A stretch of 64,000 bases of DNA from Daphnia pulex (Eukaryota > Arthropoda > Branchiopoda > Diplostraca > Daphniidae). Below are positions 34,070 through 44,397 of this stretch, one piece after another. The stretch lies in assembly GCF_021134715.1 (NCBI RefSeq), contig NC_060024.1, positions 6,758,001 through 6,822,000 on the forward strand. Direction: 5' to 3'. The notes beneath the pieces were generated by a model. The model was not told where the DNA came from, searched no databases, and saw nothing but the letters and a program-made list of their open reading frames with translations. The translations under genes and the position numbers were made by a program. Each line of letters begins with the position of its first letter. Position 1 is the first letter of the stretch.

Positions 34070-34640
34070 GAGTCTATAGCTCTGCCCGGACGTTTTTTAG
34101 CGGTTTTTTTTATGGGTTTTTTTAGATGGGTTTTTCTTCTTCCGTGGGTTGGAGCGGGTTGGGCCAACAGAGTAAATGGGTTCGGCTCGGGCGTAAATGG
34201 GTCAAAAAAATTTTACCGGCCGGGTAACGGCCCGGGTAAAAAATTGGGTCAAACACACTTTTTTTTACCAACTTAAAAAAATTCCCTAAATTTCTTAATT
34301 ATCTTCTTCTTCCAACAGTGACACGTCAATTCTGTCTTCTGAACACCCCTGAACGCCCTTTTCTACCACTTTTCCTACTTTTCATGGTACGAAATTATCG
34401 TAGAGCATTTTGCGGCCATATTTTTAGGTCTTTCTTGAGGCCGCAGGCATAGAGAAAAACGAGCTTCTTATGTAACTACTAGATGGCGCAACCGCTCGGG
34501 TTGGCCCGCGGACCCGGGGGTTCAACCCGTCGCCCGCCCCGTTAAAAAAATGCCTCGGTGGGTCGAGTCGGGTTGGGTATTTTTTCGTTCAGCCCGGGCG
34601 GTGGCCCGGGTTTTCATCGTCCGGGCCACAGCCCTACGAA
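34070..34640. repeat. GC-rich repeat, possibly a hAT-like element
   Basis: Rich in GGGTT and CCCGGG compared with its surroundings; related ends (AGCTCTGCCCGGACG and CGTCCGGGCCACAGCCC) are roughly inverted. No target-site duplication is visible. A second copy is at about 56090-56670. Confidence 0.35.
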
Positions 34641-34667
34641 GGACAATCAGCTGGATATGTTAAAGTC

Positions 34668-35208
34668 GCATCATGGTAGAAGAGGGTGTGGTATGTTCAC
34701 GCACTAGAATTATCCCATAAGGCTAGATTCTCCGTTTTTCATGTTTTTTTCCAAAGTCCTTTGCCACGATAAATGGTGTGCCACCAAGCGTAGCGTTACT
34801 CAATCGTGTTTTCTTGAAGTGTTTCCAAAAACGGGTTATGACTAGCAATTTTTGTAAATTTTAAGTTATTGGTATCTGAGTTGGAAAAGCGTCGAGTTCC
34901 CATATGGGACGACGTAGATTCAAATCGTCAAAAAACTATTTTTCTATTTTCCTTTTTTCCTAAATTTTTAAAGCGAAATTGATAGAATACCTAGATTCTG
35001 TAAAAAAGCGAGTTTTTTCACATTTTTTAAATAAAATCCTAATTTGTTATCTTTCGCAAGGACTAAGAAAAAAACGTGTTCAGACGTAGTTCTGGAGAAA
35101 ATCCGCTTGGTGTCACTACCATTTATCGTGGCAACCTGGGATCCAGCCATATGGGAAATTTCTAGTGCGTGAACATACCATCCCCTCTTCTAACATGGTC
35201 GCATCAAA
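34668..35208. mobile_element. Short inverted-repeat element (MITE-like) next to the coiled-coil gene
   Basis: The left end, with GGTATGTTCACGCACTAG, is repeated inverted at the right end (CTAGTGCGTGAACATACC). Imperfect inverted repeats of over 100 bp include CCACGATAAATGGT. It sits about 30 bp beyond the stop of the 35239 gene and could supply its 3' UTR. The other copy is at about 56700-57228. No ORF. Confidence 0.6.
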
Positions 35209-35238
35209 TAATAAAAAAAAACTATGTCGCTAAATTCC

Positions 35239-38200
35239 TCACTCGAATGCGAGGCCTTCTTTCAACACTCTTTCAGCGAGAATACGGCTTTTTATGGCAA
35301 TCTCTTTTTGATCCTTTGAAGATTTTAACTCTTTTTCCTTTTCTGTGATTTGTTTTTTTATTTCATTGGTATCCCTGTCTGTCGATTTGATTTTAGCTTT
35401 CAATTCAGCTATGTCGGCATCCGAAAAGCTATTTTCAGCGTTAGACGTCGGCAAGGCTTTAACTTCCTTATCTGCTCTCTGCTTCTGAGTTTCGAGTAGA
35501 GCTCTCCCTTCCTGCTCCGTTTTCCCTATCAACAGCTTAAGATTTTCAATTTTTTCCTTTTCTTTTGTTCTTCTCACTTCTAGTTTATCTTTTCTATCCG
35601 TATCGAGCTTTGATATTTTTCCTTTAATTATTCCGTGTTTTTCTCTTACTTTCTCAATTTCCAGTTTCATGCTGATGGGTGGAGGGTTACCAGAGTCGAG
35701 AGAATTTATGCCGACTGCAGTTAACGCTGTCTCTTTGCTGGTTGCGGGGTCGATTGTGTCAACGATGACTCCATCTTTATTGTCGGTAGAGGGAATTTTT
35801 TCCAAAAGAGAATTCCTAACAACTCCAAACTCAGTAGAAGGGGATGTCGAATCGGGCGTCGCTGAGTTGTTTTTTTCTAGGTTGGCTAATTTGGCCGACA
35901 AATCTTTATTTTTGGCCACCAAATCTTTATTTTCATTTTCACACACAATTCCTTCATTTTTTAACACATCTTTTTCTTGTTGAATCCTAACTTTTTCTTG
36001 AATTACATTTTCTAGGATTAATAGATTTTTTGAATTCGACTCTGCGCGATCTGCGTTTGCTGATTTTTCTAAGTTTTCCTTTGCTTTCTTTGATGATATT
36101 ATTTGTTGTTCTAGTTCGTCTATCTTTTGTGTGAATGAACGTTCGCTGTCATCTTTTTTCTGACTCAATTCTTGAAATTCATTTTCCAGTTTTTGATTTT
36201 TTAAATTCAACTCTGCGCGATCTGCGTTTGCTGATTTTTCTAAGTTTTCCTTTGCTTTCTTTGATGATATTATTTGTTGTTCTAGTTCGTCTATCTTTTG
36301 TGTGAATGAACGTTCGCTGTCATCTTTTTTCTGACTCAATTCTTGAAATTCATTTTCCAGTTTTTGATTTTTTAAATTCAACTCTGCGCGATCTGCGTTT
36401 GCTGATTTTTCTAAGTTTTCCTTTGCTTTCTTTGATGATATTATTTGTTGTTCTAGTTCGTCTATCTTTTGTGTGAATGAACGTTCGCTGTCATCTTTTT
36501 TCTGACTCAATTCTTGAAATTCATTTTCCAGTTTTTGATTTTTTAAATTCAACTCTGCGCGATCTGCGTTTGCTGATTTTTCTAAGTCTTCTTTTGCTTT
36601 ATTTAATGATATTATTTGTTGATCAAGTTCGAATATCTTTTTTATTAATGAATTTTCGCTGTTATTTGTTTCCCTACTCAAATATTGAATTACATTTTCT
36701 AGGATTAGATTTTTTGAATTCGACTCTGCGCGATCTGTGTTTGCTAATTTTTCTAAGTCTTCTTTTGCTTTTTTTAATGATATTATTTCTTGTTCTTGTT
36801 CGAATATCTTTTTTATTAATGAATTTTCGCTGTTATTTGTTTCCCTACTCAAATATTGAATTACATTTTCTAGGATTAGATTTTTTGAATTCGACTCTGC
36901 GCGATCTGTGTTTGCTAATTTTTCTAAGTCTTCTTTTGCTTTTTTTAATGATATTATTTCTTGTTCTTGTTCGAATATCTTTTTTATTAATGAATTTTCG
37001 CTGTTATTTGTTTCCCTACTCAAATATTGAATTACATTTTCTAGGATTAGATTTTTTGAATTCGACTCTGCGCGATCTGCGTTTGCTAATTTTTCTAAGT
37101 CTTCCTTTGCTTTATTTAATGATATTATTTGTTGATCAAGTTCGAATATCTTTTTTATTAATGAATTTTCGCTGTTATTTGTTTCCCTACTCAAATATTG
37201 AATTACATTTTCTAGGATTAGATTTTTTGAATTCGACTCTGCGCGATCTGCGTTTGCTGATTTTTCTAAGTTTTCCTTTGCTTTCTTTGATGATATTATT
37301 TGTTGTTCTAGTTCGTCTATCTTTTGTGTGAATGAACGTTCGCTGTCATCTTTTTTCTGACTCAATTCTTGAAATTCATTTTCCAGTTTTTGATTTTTTA
37401 AATTCAACTCTGCGCGATCTGCGTTTGCTGATTTTTCTAAGTCTTCTTTTGCTTTATTTAATGATATTATTTGTTGATCAAGTTCGAATATCTTTTTTAT
37501 TAATGAATTTTCGCTGTTATTTGTTTCCCTACTCAAATATTGAATTACATTTTCTAGGATTAGATTTTTTGAATTCGACTCTGCGCGATCTGCGTTTGCT
37601 GATTTTTCTAAGTCTTCCTTTGCTTTATTTAATGATATTATTTGTTGATCAAGTTCGAATATCTTTTTTATTAATGAATTTTCGCTGTTATTTGTTTCCC
37701 TACTCAAATATTGAATTACATTTTCTAGGATTAGATTTTTTGAATTCGACTCTGCGCGATCTGCGTTTGCTGATTTTTCTAAGTTTTCCTTTGCTTTCTT
37801 TGATGATATTATTTGTTGTTCTAGTTCGTCTATCTTTTGTGTGAATGAACGTTCGCTGTCATCTTTTTTCTGACTCAATTCTTGAAATTCATTTTCCAGT
37901 TTTTGATTTTTTAAATTCAACTCTGCGCGATCTGCGTTTGCTGATTTTTCTAAGTCTTCTTTTGCTTTATTTAATGATATTATTTGTTGATCAAGTTCGA
38001 ATATCTTTTTTATTAATGAATTTTCGCTGTTATTTGTTTCCCTACTCAAATATTGAATTACATTTTCTAGGATTAGATTTTTTGAATTCGACTCTGCGCG
38101 ATCTGTGTTTGCTAATTTTTCTAAGTCTTCTTTTGCTTTTTTTAATGATATTATTTCTTGTTCTTGTTCGAATATCTTTTTTATTAATGAATTTTCGCTG

Positions 38201-41200
38201 TTATTTGTTTCCCTACTCAAATATTGAATTACATTTTCTAGGATTAGATTTTTTGAATTCGACTCTGCGCGATCTGTGTTTGCTAATTTTTCTAAGTCTT
38301 CTTTTGCTTTTTTTAATGATATTATTTCTTGTTCTTGTTCGAATATCTTTTTTATTAATGAATTTTCGCTGTTATTTGTTTCCCTACTCAAATATTGAAT
38401 TACATTTTCTAGGATTAGATTTTTTGAATTCGACTCTGCGCGATCTGCGTTTGCTAATTTTTCTAAGTCTTCCTTTGCTTTATTTAATGATATTATTTGT
38501 TGATCAAGTTCGAATATCTTTTTTATTAATGAATTTTCGCTGTTATTTGTTTCCCTACTCAAATATTGAATTACATTTTCTAGGATTAGATTTTTTGAAT
38601 TCGACTCTGCGCGATCTGCGTTTGCTGATTTTTCTAAGTTTTCCTTTGCTTTCTTTGATGATATTATTTGTTGTTCTAGTTCGTCTATCTTTTGTGTGAA
38701 TGAACGTTCGCTGTCATCTTTTTTCTGACTCAATTCTTGAAATTCATTTTCCAGTTTTTGATTTTTTAAATTCAACTCTGCGCGATCTGCGTTTGCTGAT
38801 TTTTCTAAGTCTTCTTTTGCTTTATTTAATGATATTATTTGTTGATCAAGTTCGAATATCTTTTTTATTAATGAATTTTCGCTGTTATTTGTTTCCCTAC
38901 TCAAATATTGAATTACATTTTCTAGGATTAGATTTTTTGAATTCGACTCTGCGCGATCTGCGTTTGCTAATTTTTCTAAGTCTTCCTTTGCTTTATTTAA
39001 TGATATTATTTGTTGATCAAGTTCGAATATCTTTTTTATTAATGAATTTTCGCTGTTATTTGTTTCCCTACTCAAATATTGAATTACATTTTCTAGGATT
39101 AGATTTTTTGAATTCGACTCTGCGCGATCTGCGTTTGCTGATTTTTCTAAGTTTTCCTTTGCTTTCTTTGATGATATTATTTGTTGTTCTAGTTCGTCTA
39201 TCTTTTGTGTGAATGAACGTTCGCTGTCATCTTTTTTCTGACTCAATTCTTGAAATTCATTTTCCAGTTTTTGATTTTTTAAATTCAACTCTGCGCGATC
39301 TGCGTTTGCTGATTTTTCTAAGTTTTCCTTTGCTTTCTTTGATGATATTATTTGTTGTTCTAGTTCGTCTATCTTTTGTGTGAATGAACGTTCGCTGTCA
39401 TCTTTTTTCTGACTCAATTCTTGAAATTCATTTTCCAGTTTTTGATTTTTTAAATTCAACTCTGCGCGATCTGCGTTTGCTGATTTTTCTAAGTCTTCTT
39501 TTGCTTTATTTAATGATATTATTTGTTGATCAAGTTCGAATATCTTTTTTATTAATGAATTTTCGCTGTTATTTGTTTCCCTACTCAAATATTGAATTAC
39601 ATTTTCTAGGATTAGATTTTTTGAATTCGACTCTGCGCGATCTGCGTTTGCTAATTTTTCTAAGTCTTCCTTTGCTTTATTTAATGATATTATTTGTTGA
39701 TCAAGTTCGAATATCTTTTTTATTAATGAATTTTCGCTGTTATTTGTTTCCCTACTCAAATATTGAATTACATTTTCTAGGATTAGATTTTTTGAATTCG
39801 ACTCTGCGCGATCTGCGTTTGCTAATTTTTCTAAGTCTTCCTTTGCTTTATTTAATGATATTATTTGTTGATCAAGTTCGAATATCTTTTTTATTAATGA
39901 ATTTTCGCTGTTATTTGTTTCCCTACTCAAATATTGAATTACATTTTCTAGGATTAGATTTTTTGAATTCGACTCTGCGCGATCTGTGTTTGCTAATTTT
40001 TCTAAGTCTTCTTTTGCTTTTTTTAATGATATTATTTCTTGTTCTTGTTCGAATATCTTTTTTATTAATGAATTTTCGCTGTTATTTGTTTCCCTACTCA
40101 AATATTGAATTACATTTTCTAGGATTAGATTTTTTGAATTCGACTCTGCGCGATCTGCGTTTGCTAATTTTTCTAAGTCTTCCTTTGCTTTATTTAATGA
40201 TATTATTTGTTGATCAAGTTCGCCTATTTTTATTCTGGATGAACTTTCGCTTTCATCTTCTTTCTTTCTAGCTTTTTGTATTTCCCTGGCAACCCTATCT
40301 TCAGCTTCTACCAGCATCTCCTGGGACTTGTCCAGCTGCACGATCACCTGATCCCGTTCCGTCAAGACTTTTTTCAGTTCCGCTTCCAACTTGTCCAACT
40401 TTTGTTCATCCTTCTGCGACATAATGTAGGCCGAGAGCTTTTTCTCCCACTCGACGTTGAGCCGGTCCAGCTCGTTTTGCATAGAAACGATTATGTTCTG
40501 CAACTTGATCACCTCCTCTTTGGCTCCTTGCTGGCTGGACTCGAGCTCTTTACGCAACCGCTCGTTTTCCGTCTTGGTCGTCTGAATCTCCTTGGCCAAT
40601 TTCTCGCGCTCCTCAACCAATCGATCCAACTCTTTCTGGGAAGCCTGGCTGCTCTCCTGGAATTTCACTTTGAGTTTTTCCTTGTCCTGCTCCTCCTGTT
40701 CCAGCTTCTGCGTTATCCGCACCACTTCCGTCTGCGAGCTGTCCCTGACTTTCTCGTTTTCGCAGCGGAGTCTGTCCAACTCCATCTGGCAGCGTTCCTG
40801 CTGGTCACTGCTGGTCTTGGTCAACAGAGCGATCCGCCGCTTCATGTCCAACTTGTCCTGCTCCTCCTTGGTCCACTCGTGCCGATCCTGCTGGTACTTG
40901 ACGATGTGGGCGGCCAACCGGTCCATTTCTTCCTTTTGTAAATGTAAGTACTCGGTCTGGTAGCGCTGGCGTTCTGACCGGACAAGGTCCAGCTCCAACC
41001 GGTTCCGTTCGTACATCTCCGAGATCATATCCACTTCCACTTTCTTCCATAGATATTTCTCTAACGACGCCGCCGCCGTTGCATAACCCATATAACGCTG
41101 GGATTCAGCGCATGCTCTCTTGTCGTTCAGCTTGTACGCGTCAATCAAATTTTGGATTTGATTTTTATCGATCGGCAAATGTATTATCGAGTCTATCTTG

Positions 41201-42030
41201 GGTAGCTTCTTTATCTCGCTGTCGACTCGCTCCCACTCTTTGTAAGCTAGCTGCCATTCGCTGTAGGTTCGATCGCTCTCGTTTGAGGCTTGATATCTCT
41301 CGCTCCAGCTCTTCTCCTTTCGCTCCCGCAGCACCTCCAGCTCCACCTCGAGCTTCTTCTCGTGTTCCTCGGACTTGGAGAGCTGCAGCTGGGCCCTGTC
41401 CAGCTGGCTCTTCCTGACGTTCTGCAGCTCATCATTCGCTTTTCGGATATCCTCGCGGGCCCTGGACGCCAGGAGCTCTGTCTTGTCGCTCTCGCTGCGC
41501 AATCTCTCCTGCTCGGCCAGGGCCGTGATCAGTTTGCCTTGAAGATGGTAGACTTCGCCCTGGCTACTGTCCGACTTCTCCCCCGCTTTGACGGTTTCAG
41601 CAGCTGCAAAGTTATAAATTTTGCCAACTATAATAATCTCATCTGCTGTAGAGGCAGTCCTTCGTAAATGGTTTTCCATAATAGTTGTCATGTTTGTATC
41701 GGAACTACCCTGGACATTAAGTAAAACTTTGGAGAATTCAGATGCCGGGTCGGTTTTTTGGTTTGAGCCATCGATACATTCAGGATAATTATCATCAATA
41801 GTTTTCGAATGAATCAGTCTGGGAAGTTCGGAGTGTTTAGACTCCTGATGGTAGGTTTCACCACTCGTTATTGAAGTTGTTGAATCTTCATTAACGCGGC
41901 TAACGGTAGTTTCACAAAAACAGGATGGTGGATCTGCTTCATGGGTATTAACTTGGTGCTGCATGGTTGGGGTAAGCAGCAGTGTCAAAACTATTAAGCA
42001 CACAAGGTTCAAGGTATAATGTCCTTCCAT
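35239..42030 (-). CDS. Giant coiled-coil protein with 57-aa tandem repeats, type A
   Basis: One uninterrupted 2263-aa frame starts at a variant of the shared head (MEGHYTLN). A hydrophobic signal (LIVLTLLLTPTM), PPSCFCETT and the type A linker follow. Residues about 190-590 form a charged coiled coil shared with the short forms. From about residue 600 to 2010 there are about 24 tandem units of 57 residues plus a partial one. Two unit types mix: one reads RAESNSKNLILENVIQYL and contains the NNS sequon, the other reads RAELNLKNQKLENEF. The C-terminus is a non-repetitive Lys/Glu coil ending KEGLAFE. There is no catalytic motif. Cys is nearly absent beyond the head. The conserved promoter lies directly upstream. 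A secreted, extended rod is the most likely form, but its role is unknown. Confidence 0.85.
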   Translation of the reverse strand: MEGHYTLNLVCLIVLTLLLTPTMQHQVNTHEADPPSCFCETTVSRVNEDSTTSITSGETYHQESKHSELPRLIHSKTIDDNYPECIDGSNQKTDPASEFSKVLLNVQGSSDTNMTTIMENHLRRTASTADEIIIVGKIYNFAAAETVKAGEKSDSSQGEVYHLQGKLITALAEQERLRSESDKTELLASRAREDIRKANDELQNVRKSQLDRAQLQLSKSEEHEKKLEVELEVLRERKEKSWSERYQASNESDRTYSEWQLAYKEWERVDSEIKKLPKIDSIIHLPIDKNQIQNLIDAYKLNDKRACAESQRYMGYATAAASLEKYLWKKVEVDMISEMYERNRLELDLVRSERQRYQTEYLHLQKEEMDRLAAHIVKYQQDRHEWTKEEQDKLDMKRRIALLTKTSSDQQERCQMELDRLRCENEKVRDSSQTEVVRITQKLEQEEQDKEKLKVKFQESSQASQKELDRLVEEREKLAKEIQTTKTENERLRKELESSQQGAKEEVIKLQNIIVSMQNELDRLNVEWEKKLSAYIMSQKDEQKLDKLEAELKKVLTERDQVIVQLDKSQEMLVEAEDRVAREIQKARKKEDESESSSRIKIGELDQQIISLNKAKEDLEKLANADRAESNSKNLILENVIQYLSRETNNSENSLIKKIFEQEQEIISLKKAKEDLEKLANTDRAESNSKNLILENVIQYLSRETNNSENSLIKKIFELDQQIISLNKAKEDLEKLANADRAESNSKNLILENVIQYLSRETNNSENSLIKKIFELDQQIISLNKAKEDLEKLANADRAESNSKNLILENVIQYLSRETNNSENSLIKKIFELDQQIISLNKAKEDLEKSANADRAELNLKNQKLENEFQELSQKKDDSERSFTQKIDELEQQIISSKKAKENLEKSANADRAELNLKNQKLENEFQELSQKKDDSERSFTQKIDELEQQIISSKKAKENLEKSANADRAESNSKNLILENVIQYLSRETNNSENSLIKKIFELDQQIISLNKAKEDLEKLANADRAESNSKNLILENVIQYLSRETNNSENSLIKKIFELDQQIISLNKAKEDLEKSANADRAELNLKNQKLENEFQELSQKKDDSERSFTQKIDELEQQIISSKKAKENLEKSANADRAESNSKNLILENVIQYLSRETNNSENSLIKKIFELDQQIISLNKAKEDLEKLANADRAESNSKNLILENVIQYLSRETNNSENSLIKKIFEQEQEIISLKKAKEDLEKLANTDRAESNSKNLILENVIQYLSRETNNSENSLIKKIFEQEQEIISLKKAKEDLEKLANTDRAESNSKNLILENVIQYLSRETNNSENSLIKKIFELDQQIISLNKAKEDLEKSANADRAELNLKNQKLENEFQELSQKKDDSERSFTQKIDELEQQIISSKKAKENLEKSANADRAESNSKNLILENVIQYLSRETNNSENSLIKKIFELDQQIISLNKAKEDLEKSANADRAESNSKNLILENVIQYLSRETNNSENSLIKKIFELDQQIISLNKAKEDLEKSANADRAELNLKNQKLENEFQELSQKKDDSERSFTQKIDELEQQIISSKKAKENLEKSANADRAESNSKNLILENVIQYLSRETNNSENSLIKKIFELDQQIISLNKAKEDLEKLANADRAESNSKNLILENVIQYLSRETNNSENSLIKKIFEQEQEIISLKKAKEDLEKLANTDRAESNSKNLILENVIQYLSRETNNSENSLIKKIFEQEQEIISLKKAKEDLEKLANTDRAESNSKNLILENVIQYLSRETNNSENSLIKKIFELDQQIISLNKAKEDLEKSANADRAELNLKNQKLENEFQELSQKKDDSERSFTQKIDELEQQIISSKKAKENLEKSANADRAELNLKNQKLENEFQELSQKKDDSERSFTQKIDELEQQIISSKKAKENLEKSANADRAELNLKNQKLENEFQELSQKKDDSERSFTQKIDELEQQIISSKKAKENLEKSANADRAESNSKNLLILENVIQEKVRIQQEKDVLKNEGIVCENENKDLVAKNKDLSAKLANLEKNNSATPDSTSPSTEFGVVRNSLLEKIPSTDNKDGVIVDTIDPATSKETALTAVGINSLDSGNPPPISMKLEIEKVREKHGIIKGKISKLDTDRKDKLEVRRTKEKEKIENLKLLIGKTEQEGRALLETQKQRADKEVKALPTSNAENSFSDADIAELKAKIKSTDRDTNEIKKQITEKEKELKSSKDQKEIAIKSRILAERVLKEGLAFE
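36030..40220 (-). repeat. 171-bp tandem repeat array (coding)
   Basis: About 24 head-to-tail units of 171 bp encode the 57-aa repeats. Within it, 36477-37844 and 37845-39212 are two successive 1368-bp blocks of eight units, with a single base difference noticed near 37605 (CTGATTTTTC against CTAATTTTTC). This higher-order repeat indicates recent unequal exchange. All units keep the frame. Confidence 0.9.
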
Positions 42031-42130
42031 TTTGAATTATCATCGATTATCGTTTGATTTTCACCCTCCTACAGCATCCCCGCTTTATGCTTTCGTGCAG
42101 CGAGTCACCGCGTTCACACATCTCATTGCG
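42031..42130 (-). promoter_or_regulatory. Conserved core promoter of the giant coiled-coil gene
   Basis: Reverse-complement version of the block at 8168-8267, with CATAAAG at 42083-42089. It has diverged slightly more than the plus-strand copies. Upstream flank similarity continues to about 42350. Confidence 0.6.
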
Positions 42131-42350
42131 CCCGATTTAAAGTGGTTTTATCCCAATTTAATTATTAATTCAACATTTTTTTAACTTGAATCGATTCCTT
42201 TTATTTATTCCAACATTTTTCAGTAGCAATATTTAAGTAAAGTGTAATACTTTTTTTAAAAACCAAGTTTGAAATAATGTTTTATAGGAATTCCCAATAA
42301 TTTGATTTCTCAACTAGCGGTCGAAATGAGAACTAGCCGGTGTTACTATG

Positions 42351-43884
42351 GAGTTGAACGAAAAACTTGTGATTAGATTTAGTCGGATTTAGTATTATTG
42401 CATTTGAAGACTGAAATCAATCTCAGATAAAAATAAGAGTTTTGTAAACTACTACAAACAAGGGTTATCTGGAAGTTGGGAGATAAACTCGAAAGAGGTT
42501 CTATTCCGTCCAACGTCAAATTGCTTCCGTGAATGCCTCAGCAGGATTATTTAGTATACACAAAGAGGCCGTCTACAACGGCGTGCCCTGTGCGGGCCGT
42601 TCATCGCTCTGCCCGTCTGGTCCGATCAGGGATCAGCCCAACTAACGCCCAAAAGGCTCAAGACAACGGGTACGCCATTCAACTCGATTGGGACAATTTG
42701 CTGACTTTTTGGCGTCATCCAGCGGATCCTGTCGAACTCAATAAGGTTTGGTGTTGGTCAATGAATTTAGTTAGTTAATTATAAGTAGTCCAATATTTTA
42801 TCCGGTTTTATCCATTACAGTTAAGTTGAAAGGATGAATCAAGTAGTAGTCTAATCGGCTGTGATCGGCTGTGATGCGTGACTAAACGGACCGTATTCTA
42901 GACGACTAGACCGAGCCGGGTCTACTGGATCGAATATACATCATCCGGCATCAAGGAACGCCTCATCTCTAGCTGTTTGGTTTCGCGCAAACTTTCCCTT
43001 TTCCAGCGCTGTCTCATCGATGTTTCGATTTTTACTTTGTTTCGGCTTTGTTTCTTTTCTTCTGATTTCTCTGTTGATTTCAATTCTTCTTCTTTGCCTT
43101 TTATTCGTCCACCAAAAGTTAGCTAAAGCACCAAAAGCTAATAATTAACCAATCCCAATGTAAAGTAACGTCCGCAACGTACTTATTTCTCTCGTGATGT
43201 TAGAAACGTTAGAAACAAGTCATACGATTTCTGGCGATCGAAAATCCTCGCGTGATTCGATTTGAAAAAAAAAATTAACAATCTCCTAGACGAATGTTGC
43301 GCATTATTAGCAGTTATTAAAATTGGATTAAAATCGCCCTCCTTTAATTAATTAAGATTCATAAGAACGTATATTATTAATACCTAATGTTATGTTATAA
43401 CAAATACAAGACCCAACATGTTTCAACAAGTCCCAACATGTTTTAACATGTTGGAGAATGTTGTGTAATATTTTCTCAAAAGTTGCCGCCATCAGCCGCT
43501 AGGAGTTCCCATGAAGACAGGTAGGGAATTTTTGTTTGACAAGGAATTTTTTTTTCAAATATTTTTTTTTTTAAATTCCAGATTCCAAAAATTAAATTTG
43601 ATAACATGAGCTTTATATCGGTTATCATTTACCATAATGTTAACGGGAAAACTGTATAGAATTTATGGACATTATCATTTAAAATTGCGATTTAAGATAC
43701 CCTAGCTAATTATTGAATGGTGAAATCGAATCGAGACGTGGACCATCGATTCGAAAACAAAGAAATATTTAACAATTATACCCATGGTTTAATTATTTGC
43801 CAATGTTGGGGCTTATATTTCCATTAACGTCATTTAGATTGAAAAGTTCAGCACAATCCAATCTGAAAACCTTTAGGCCTACAA
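42351..43884. other. Intergenic, mixed content
   Basis: An 81-aa plus-strand ORF (42533-42778) has coding-like composition and a GT after ELNK, so it could be one exon of something, but I recognise no family. From about 43650 the sequence matches 22050-22207 and provides the empty site for the CACTG element. Confidence 0.4.
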
Positions 43885-44397
43885 TAAAAATCGATTGACT
43901 TCGACGTGTAAAGTATAAATCTACAATGTCCAACCATTTCCCCACGATTGCCGACAACCACAACATGTAAGAAACGCCAAAAGTTATGCAATGTATAGGG
44001 AAAGTACCCCTATACGCGTCCACAACACTCACGCAGAGCCATCCATCATGGGGTCTGACACTTGAACCAAAAATAAATGAAGTACAACTTGTAATTTTGC
44101 CAGTATACACGGGAAGGGTGACTTGGATGTTTTGGTCGCCAATGCTTTTTTATTTATCAGCAGCTCTATGGACATTCGATAGATGTATAAAGGCAGGAAA
44201 ACGTTTGACTTACAATGGCAACAGGCACAGATCAGCATCGGTTGAATTTTGAACAAACGAATCGTGATTAGAATAATTGAATTTCACTTTTGTTTTACTT
44301 CTCTGAATTTTGCGAACAAATGGCTGCCGAAAAATATCAGGATTCTCATGGAATGGATTATATAACCAAATAATGGTATAACGACAAGAGCGACATA

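Larger units (their letters stand above)
32143..35238. repeat. Segmental duplication C, copy 1 (pairs with about 54145-57261)
   Basis: Near-identical to copy 2 over about 3 kb and continuous with the 3' end of the adjacent coiled-coil gene in both copies. Differences are single bases and small indels. It holds a broken gene, a GC-rich repeat and a small inverted-repeat element. Confidence 0.85.

Noticed and set aside
36477-40271. Long plus-strand ORFs of 170-295 aa, very hydrophobic, opposite the 171-bp repeats
   Set aside because: They repeat with the same period as the minus-strand coil and result from Glu/Lys/Asn codons read in antisense, which give Leu/Phe/Ile. The minus frame is open over 2263 codons, has a promoter and has paralogues.
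42533-42778. 81-aa ORF as a gene
   Set aside because: Coding-like composition but no family match, no second exon and no duplicate; kept only as a remark.
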